Program-made: the position numbers and the translations under genes
Shown here: in pieces, positions 16,510 through 19,439 of the stretch
Position numbering within the stretch: position 1 is the stretch's first letter
How the letters are laid out: each line of letters begins with the position of its first letter
Notes under the pieces: model-generated
Databases searched by the model: none
Seen by the model: only the letters and a program-made list of their open reading frames with translations
Told to the model about the DNA's origin: nothing
NCBI GenBank assembly: GCA_015654715.1
Contig: JAATGK010000111.1
Span: 1-19,439 of the forward strand
Length of the DNA: 19,439 nt
Direction: 5' to 3'
From: Alphaproteobacteria bacterium
GTDB lineage: Bacteria > Pseudomonadota > Alphaproteobacteria > Micropepsales > Micropepsaceae

Positions 16510-17247
16510 CTAGCGGTTCAAGGCGCTCAGGGCGACGGCGCCGACTGTTCCGGCCATTTTGGGCGTTCCGTAAAGTTCAGTAATGCCGGAAACGTCGCCG
16601 GGCTGAAGTCCATTCATGGCGTTATCGTATTCGAACGACATCAGCTCCCCATGCGGGCTGGGATGGTCCAACCCCAACACATGGCCGATTTCATGCGCGA
16701 GCACGATGCGCAGCCGGTAGCTCTTTTGGCTTTTCTTGCCGGATCCCGCGTTTTGCGCTGCTTCGACGTGCCAGTGCAGATCGGGATTCAGGCAGACAAT
16801 CCCTTTCGTAAGCCGGTCAAATGACCGCCCCGGTAACGATGCGGACGTCACATCGGCATAGCCCACGCCATCGTCGACCGCTTCGGCGCCGATAACGAGG
16901 TCGGCTTTCGCGGCATCCCGGACCGGCGTGAAATGGAGATTGGCGGATTTTTCCCAAATTCCGAATGCGGCGGAAAGTTCCTGATCAAAATCGGAACGGC
17001 TGAGAGCGGACTGCGTCAGTAACGGGATGACACTGGTAAGCGCTTGGCAGTTTTCGACGCCAGCGATGCTCGTCTTTGCCGTGATGACGGCATAGGTCAA
17101 AGAAGCGCCCGTTCCGGGTGTGGGGGCGCCCCACTTAACCTCTCGTCCCTTCAGTTGGAGAAGGCGGAAGTCGTCGGCGGCATAGGCGACCGGCCATAGC
17201 AGCGGAAACACTGCGAACGCGAGAATGCCGACCCATAGCCACTTCAT
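16510..17247 (-). CDS. Secreted matrixin-type zinc metalloprotease
   Basis: A 245-aa exported protein convergent to the EPS operon. Residues 1-22 are a signal peptide (MKWLWVGILAFAVFPLLW..., cleavage near AYA). The zinc-binding HEIGHVLGLDH at about residues 185-195 fits the metzincin HExxHxxGxxH consensus. It is followed by a short ELMSFEYD segment that supplies the Met-turn, close to the LMxxxY pattern of matrixins. The domain ends with DVSGITELYG, as matrixins often do, and a hydrophobic tail (MAGTVGAVALSALNR). The frame is open to a TTG at 17331, but the signal peptide starts well at ATG 17247, although no strong ribosome-binding site precedes it. Substrate unknown; a periplasmic or extracellular role is inferred. 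Confidence 0.87.
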   Translation of the reverse strand: MKWLWVGILAFAVFPLLWPVAYAADDFRLLQLKGREVKWGAPTPGTGASLTYAVITAKTSIAGVENCQALTSVIPLLTQSALSRSDFDQELSAAFGIWEKSANLHFTPVRDAAKADLVIGAEAVDDGVGYADVTSASLPGRSFDRLTKGIVCLNPDLHWHVEAAQNAGSGKKSQKSYRLRIVLAHEIGHVLGLDHPSPHGELMSFEYDNAMNGLQPGDVSGITELYGTPKMAGTVGAVALSALNR

Positions 17248-17405
17248 GTGCGACCAGACCAGAGACAAAAAAGGAAGTAACAAATATGTCTCTTTTTGTC
17301 CTCCAATAGTCACAACCACGCAAGTGCTCAATCGTTAGTGTAGCTGTGACGCAAAATCGCGCTGCTGGTGGGCACCAACCCGTAATTCGCCTCCAAGAGG
17401 TCCCC

Positions 17406-17828
17406 ATGAAGAAGTTCCCCTTGACGATTACCGCCGTCACATTGGCCGCAATTTTCGCCGGTCCGATCTTCGCCCAAGACACATCTCCCGCGACGATGAC
17501 CCCGGCGCAGGATCAGCAGATGACCGCGCCCAGCCAGACAGCGCCTGACCAGACGGCGCCTAGCCAAAGTTCCGCACCGCAGACCGCCGATCTCTCGGGT
17601 CAGACCATCTACAGCAGGTCCGGCCGCCAAATTGGCACCGTCTCGTCGATGGCGACCGATGCCCAAGGTCAGCAGGTGGCCGTCGTCAGTATCGGAAAAT
17701 ATCTCGGTATGGGCGGTAAGAGCGTCCAGTTTCCGGTCAGCTCGTTATCACCGAAGGATGGCGGCGGTTACACCGCCTCGCTCAGCGCCAAGGAAATCAA
17801 AGCGCTGCCGCAAGTCGGTGCGCAATAA
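17406..17828 (+). CDS. Periplasmic PRC-barrel domain protein
   Basis: A small exported protein of 140 aa with a clear signal peptide (MKKFPLTITAVTLAAIFAGPIFA, cleaved before QD). A low-complexity linker rich in Gln, Thr, Ala and Pro (residues about 27-60) contains a 15-bp tandem repeat at 17535-17549 and 17550-17564 with three differences. The C-terminal 80 residues (GQTIYSRSGRQIGTVSSM...VVSIGKYLGMGGKSVQFPVSSL) have the look of a PRC-barrel. AGAGG lies five bases before the ATG, which fixes the start; the frame opens earlier at 17346. It is divergent from the metalloprotease, with about 158 bp between the starts in which I see no convincing promoter. Its function is unknown. Confidence 0.75.
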   Translation: MKKFPLTITAVTLAAIFAGPIFAQDTSPATMTPAQDQQMTAPSQTAPDQTAPSQSSAPQTADLSGQTIYSRSGRQIGTVSSMATDAQGQQVAVVSIGKYLGMGGKSVQFPVSSLSPKDGGGYTASLSAKEIKALPQVGAQ

Positions 17829-17870
17829 GATGAGCGCGCTCGGCTAAGACCATTTTTTGATTTTCTCGCC

Positions 17871-17940
17871 TTGGTGGGGCGGTCGCCGGTTGCTCGGTTC
17901 GTCACAGCCCCCGAATCGGTGTGCCGCACCGCCCCACCAA
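17871..17940. repeat. 70-bp element with perfect 13-bp inverted ends
   Basis: TTGGTGGGGCGGT at 17871-17883 is the exact reverse complement of ACCGCCCCACCAA at 17928-17940, with 44 bp between. Inside, CGGTTCG (17895-17901) pairs with CGAATCG (17912-17918) around a 10-nt loop, so transcribed RNA would form a long two-part hairpin. A T-run lies before it (17853-17858) and an A-run after it (17951-17956), the wrong sides for an intrinsic terminator on either strand. A REP-like element, a MITE or a mobile-element remnant are all possible. I see no clear target-site duplication. Confidence 0.6.
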
Positions 17941-17990
17941 ACCAAGCCCGTAAAAAGAGAGCGCGGTGACGAGCCACGCTCCGACGGCCC

Positions 17991-18677
17991 TTAAAACATG
18001 GCGCGCGCACGGCCGTGTTGCTGTGCGCCTTGCTGGTTTCCGGTTGTGGTGCCAATCCCGTATTCGTCGGTGCGGATGTTGGAGGTCGTGCGGAGGAACT
18101 GGTCGACAAGATAGCCGTTGGCGCCGCGAACCTCGACACCGTCGAAGCCCGCCGTTATGGCGTTGCGCGCACCCTTGCGGTAATCGGCGACGATGGCTTC
18201 AATTTCATCCCGCAATAGCGCGCGGGGCGTGGGGCAAGGGACCATCTCGCCGTGCCCGGTGATTGAGTCCGCTTTCCAGATTTTGCCATCGAAGGGAACC
18301 GCGGAGGGGGCAACAGGCAACGCGCTATCGTGAAAGTCGGGGTGCGACATGCGGCCGACATGCCATAATTGCAGGAATATCCGGCCGCCCGCGGCATGAA
18401 CCGCTTCCGTAACCAAGCGCCATCCGGCGATTTGCTCGCTGCTGTAAATGCCGGGCGTAAACGAATAGCCCTTTCCTTGCTGAGATATCTGGGTCGCTTC
18501 CATCACGATCAGGGCTGCCGACGCGCGCTGGGCATAGTAGCGGGCGTTCATCACGCTCGGAATGTCGCCGGGCTGGGTGGCGCGAGAACGGGTCATGGGG
18601 GCCATGACGATGCGGTGGGGGAGGGCAAGTTTCGCAACGCTTGTGGGGGTGAACAAGAGTTGTGTTTGCGTCGTCAT
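17991..18677 (-). pseudogene. 3'-truncated Old Yellow Enzyme (NADH:flavin oxidoreductase)
   Basis: FMN-dependent ene-reductase of the OYE family, cut short. The start is intact (ATG 18677 with GGAG seven bases upstream). VMAPMTRSRA at about 25-34, YYAQRAS, LQLWHVGRMSHP near 102-113 and ANGYLVDQFLRTTSNIRTDEYG up to residue 207 follow the family order. Then homology stops: the usual GGSxENRxRF block is absent in all frames, and 21 unrelated residues lead to a TAA. OYE proteins are usually about 350-370 aa, so the C-terminal half of the barrel, including the FMN phosphate site, is gone. In addition, the substrate-binding His of the HGAN motif is Arg (RGAN, codon at 18126-18128), a single-base change from a CAC codon. 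It is almost certainly non-functional. Confidence 0.82.
17998..18059 (+). pseudogene. Remnant of a lipoprotein gene start (signal peptide and lipobox only)
   Basis: The + strand frame at 18003-18059 reads RTAVLLCALLVSGCGANP, a hydrophobic core with a lipobox (VSGC, cysteine codon at 18045-18047) as in exported lipoproteins. The ATG at 17998 is out of frame by two bases, and removing one GC from the run of four GC units at 18001-18008 would join it to this frame as MARTAVLLC. Beyond 18059 the strand is the antisense of the truncated Old Yellow Enzyme gene, so no lipoprotein body remains. A real but broken gene start fits best; a chance lipobox in shadow sequence is the alternative. Confidence 0.4.
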
Positions 18678-18740
18678 GGAAACTCCGGAAATGTCATTGT
18701 TCGCTGTGCAAGAACGGAAAGTCGAGTCTGCGTGGGATTT

Positions 18741-19439
18741 TCAGGCGAGCGTTTCGTCCAGCCAATCGAACATCGTTTGATGCAGGAGCCGCATGGCCCC
18801 CATGTGACAGTGCTCCCCCGCTCCTTCAGCGGTCCGCAAGGAAATCAATTGCTTCGGACACTTCAGCGCGGCGGCGACCTTTTGTGCTTGACCCTGGAGG
18901 AAGTGGTCCTCTTCAGCTTCCAAAATCAGGGTCGGGCAATCGATCCGGCCGGCGATGCCTTCCATGGTATAGGCCAAGGTTTTTCTCAAATAGTCCGCCA
19001 CCGAGGCGGCCCCGAAAGTCCATACGCCATTCTGCAGCGCCCAGCGGATGCCCGTGTTCTTTTTCATCAGCATTTGGGCGATGGGAATGAAGACGTCATC
19101 GCGTTCGTTGCAAATCCAGTCCACCAGGAACGGCGGCATCAAGGCAGAATTGGCATGGAAGAAATCAAACATGCCGTCATCGAGAAGTAATGCGGCCGGG
19201 CGTTTGTCGAACGCCGCGGCCCGTGATACCAGCAACGCCCCAAGGCTGTAGCCGAACAAAACGATCTTGTCGGCGGAGACTTCCGGTCGCGTCACGGCAT
19301 AATCAAGCACCGGCGCCAGCACCGCTTCCCAGTCGGGGCGGAACGTCAGGCCATCCACGCGCAAGGCGGCACCTTGGCCGGGGCCATCGAACGCCAGCAC
19401 ATTGTATCCGCGCCGCAAGGCCGCCGCGGCAATCGCCCA
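18741..19439 (-). CDS. Alpha/beta hydrolase (5' end outside the window)
   Basis: The frame is open to the window edge, so the N-terminus lies beyond it. The visible part of about 232 aa contains YNVLAFDGPGQG, the nucleophile elbow FGYSLGALL (GxSxG), an acidic residue in LILEAEEDHFL and the catalytic His in GEHCHMGA, which completes a Ser-Asp-His triad. The DGPGQG oxyanion-region segment recalls the larger-domain hydrolases related to acylaminoacyl peptidases and 2,6-dihydroxypseudooxynicotine hydrolase. It ends 63 nt upstream of the OYE gene on the same strand, so the two were probably co-transcribed. The substrate cannot be inferred. Confidence 0.85.
   Translation of the reverse strand, partial: WAIAAAALRRGYNVLAFDGPGQGAALRVDGLTFRPDWEAVLAPVLDYAVTRPEVSADKIVLFGYSLGALLVSRAAAFDKRPAALLLDDGMFDFFHANSALMPPFLVDWICNERDDVFIPIAQMLMKKNTGIRWALQNGVWTFGAASVADYLRKTLAYTMEGIAGRIDCPTLILEAEEDHFLQGQAQKVAAALKCPKQLISLRTAEGAGEHCHMGAMRLLHQTMFDWLDETLA

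Noticed and set aside
17300..17355. GTCACA...TGTGAC inverted hexamers as an operator in the divergent intergenic region
   Set aside because: Six-base arms far apart in about 160 bp are likely by chance, and no promoter elements frame them.
17832..17858. Palindrome GAGCGCGCTC plus T-run as terminator of the PRC-barrel gene
   Set aside because: The T-run begins 11 bases after the palindrome, too far for a canonical intrinsic terminator, and the palindrome would leave almost no loop.
18369..19190. 273-codon + strand frame
   Set aside because: It is antisense to the hydrolase and OYE genes, whose motifs are unambiguous, and its own translation shows no recognisable pattern.

Overview
The window is a GC-rich piece of a proteobacterial chromosome dominated by an exopolysaccharide (EPS) biosynthesis and export locus of the Wzx/Wzy type. 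The export proteins resemble the ExoF/ExoP/ExoQ/ExoV style of alphaproteobacteria, so an alphaproteobacterial host is the best guess; no rRNA or tRNA is present to confirm it.

Positions 1-9418 hold the repeat-unit assembly genes, all on the + strand: three GT4 glycosyltransferases, a GT2 glycosyltransferase broken by an in-frame amber codon, a DUF707-like protein, a polysaccharide pyruvyltransferase, a Wzx-type flippase and two more GT2 enzymes. Five consecutive junctions (3288-3291, 4157-4160, 5059-5062, 6021-6024, 7505-7508) are 4-nt ATGA stop/start overlaps, so this part is a tightly coupled operon. A sixth such overlap at 32-35 suggests that it continues upstream of the window.

Positions 9403-16393 hold the polymerisation and export genes: a short periplasmic Wza/ExoF-like export protein, an outer-membrane beta-barrel, a Wzc/ExoP-like co-polymerase with a BY-kinase domain, a Wzy-like polymerase and a secreted clan GH-A-like glycosidase. 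A strong intrinsic terminator at 16419-16448 closes the locus. Together the genes describe a path: lipid-linked oligosaccharide is built and pyruvylated in the cytoplasm, flipped, polymerised, passed through the periplasm and an outer-membrane barrel, and possibly trimmed by the glycosidase. No initiating phosphoglycosyltransferase, tyrosine phosphatase or sugar-nucleotide synthesis gene is visible here.

Positions 16510-19439 are unrelated accessory sequence: a secreted matrixin-type metalloprotease (- strand), a divergent periplasmic PRC-barrel protein (+), a 70-bp element with perfect 13-bp inverted ends, a 3'-truncated Old Yellow Enzyme gene (-) whose broken end abuts what looks like the start of a lipoprotein gene on the other strand, and an alpha/beta hydrolase (-) that runs off the window. 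The 17829-18060 stretch looks like a rearrangement scar.

The most notable points are the amber codon at 3813-3815, which aligns exactly with a Tyr codon of a paralogue in the same operon; the pairing of a short export protein with a dedicated beta-barrel; a BY-kinase domain missing the Walker A' arginine; and the decayed OYE/lipoprotein junction.
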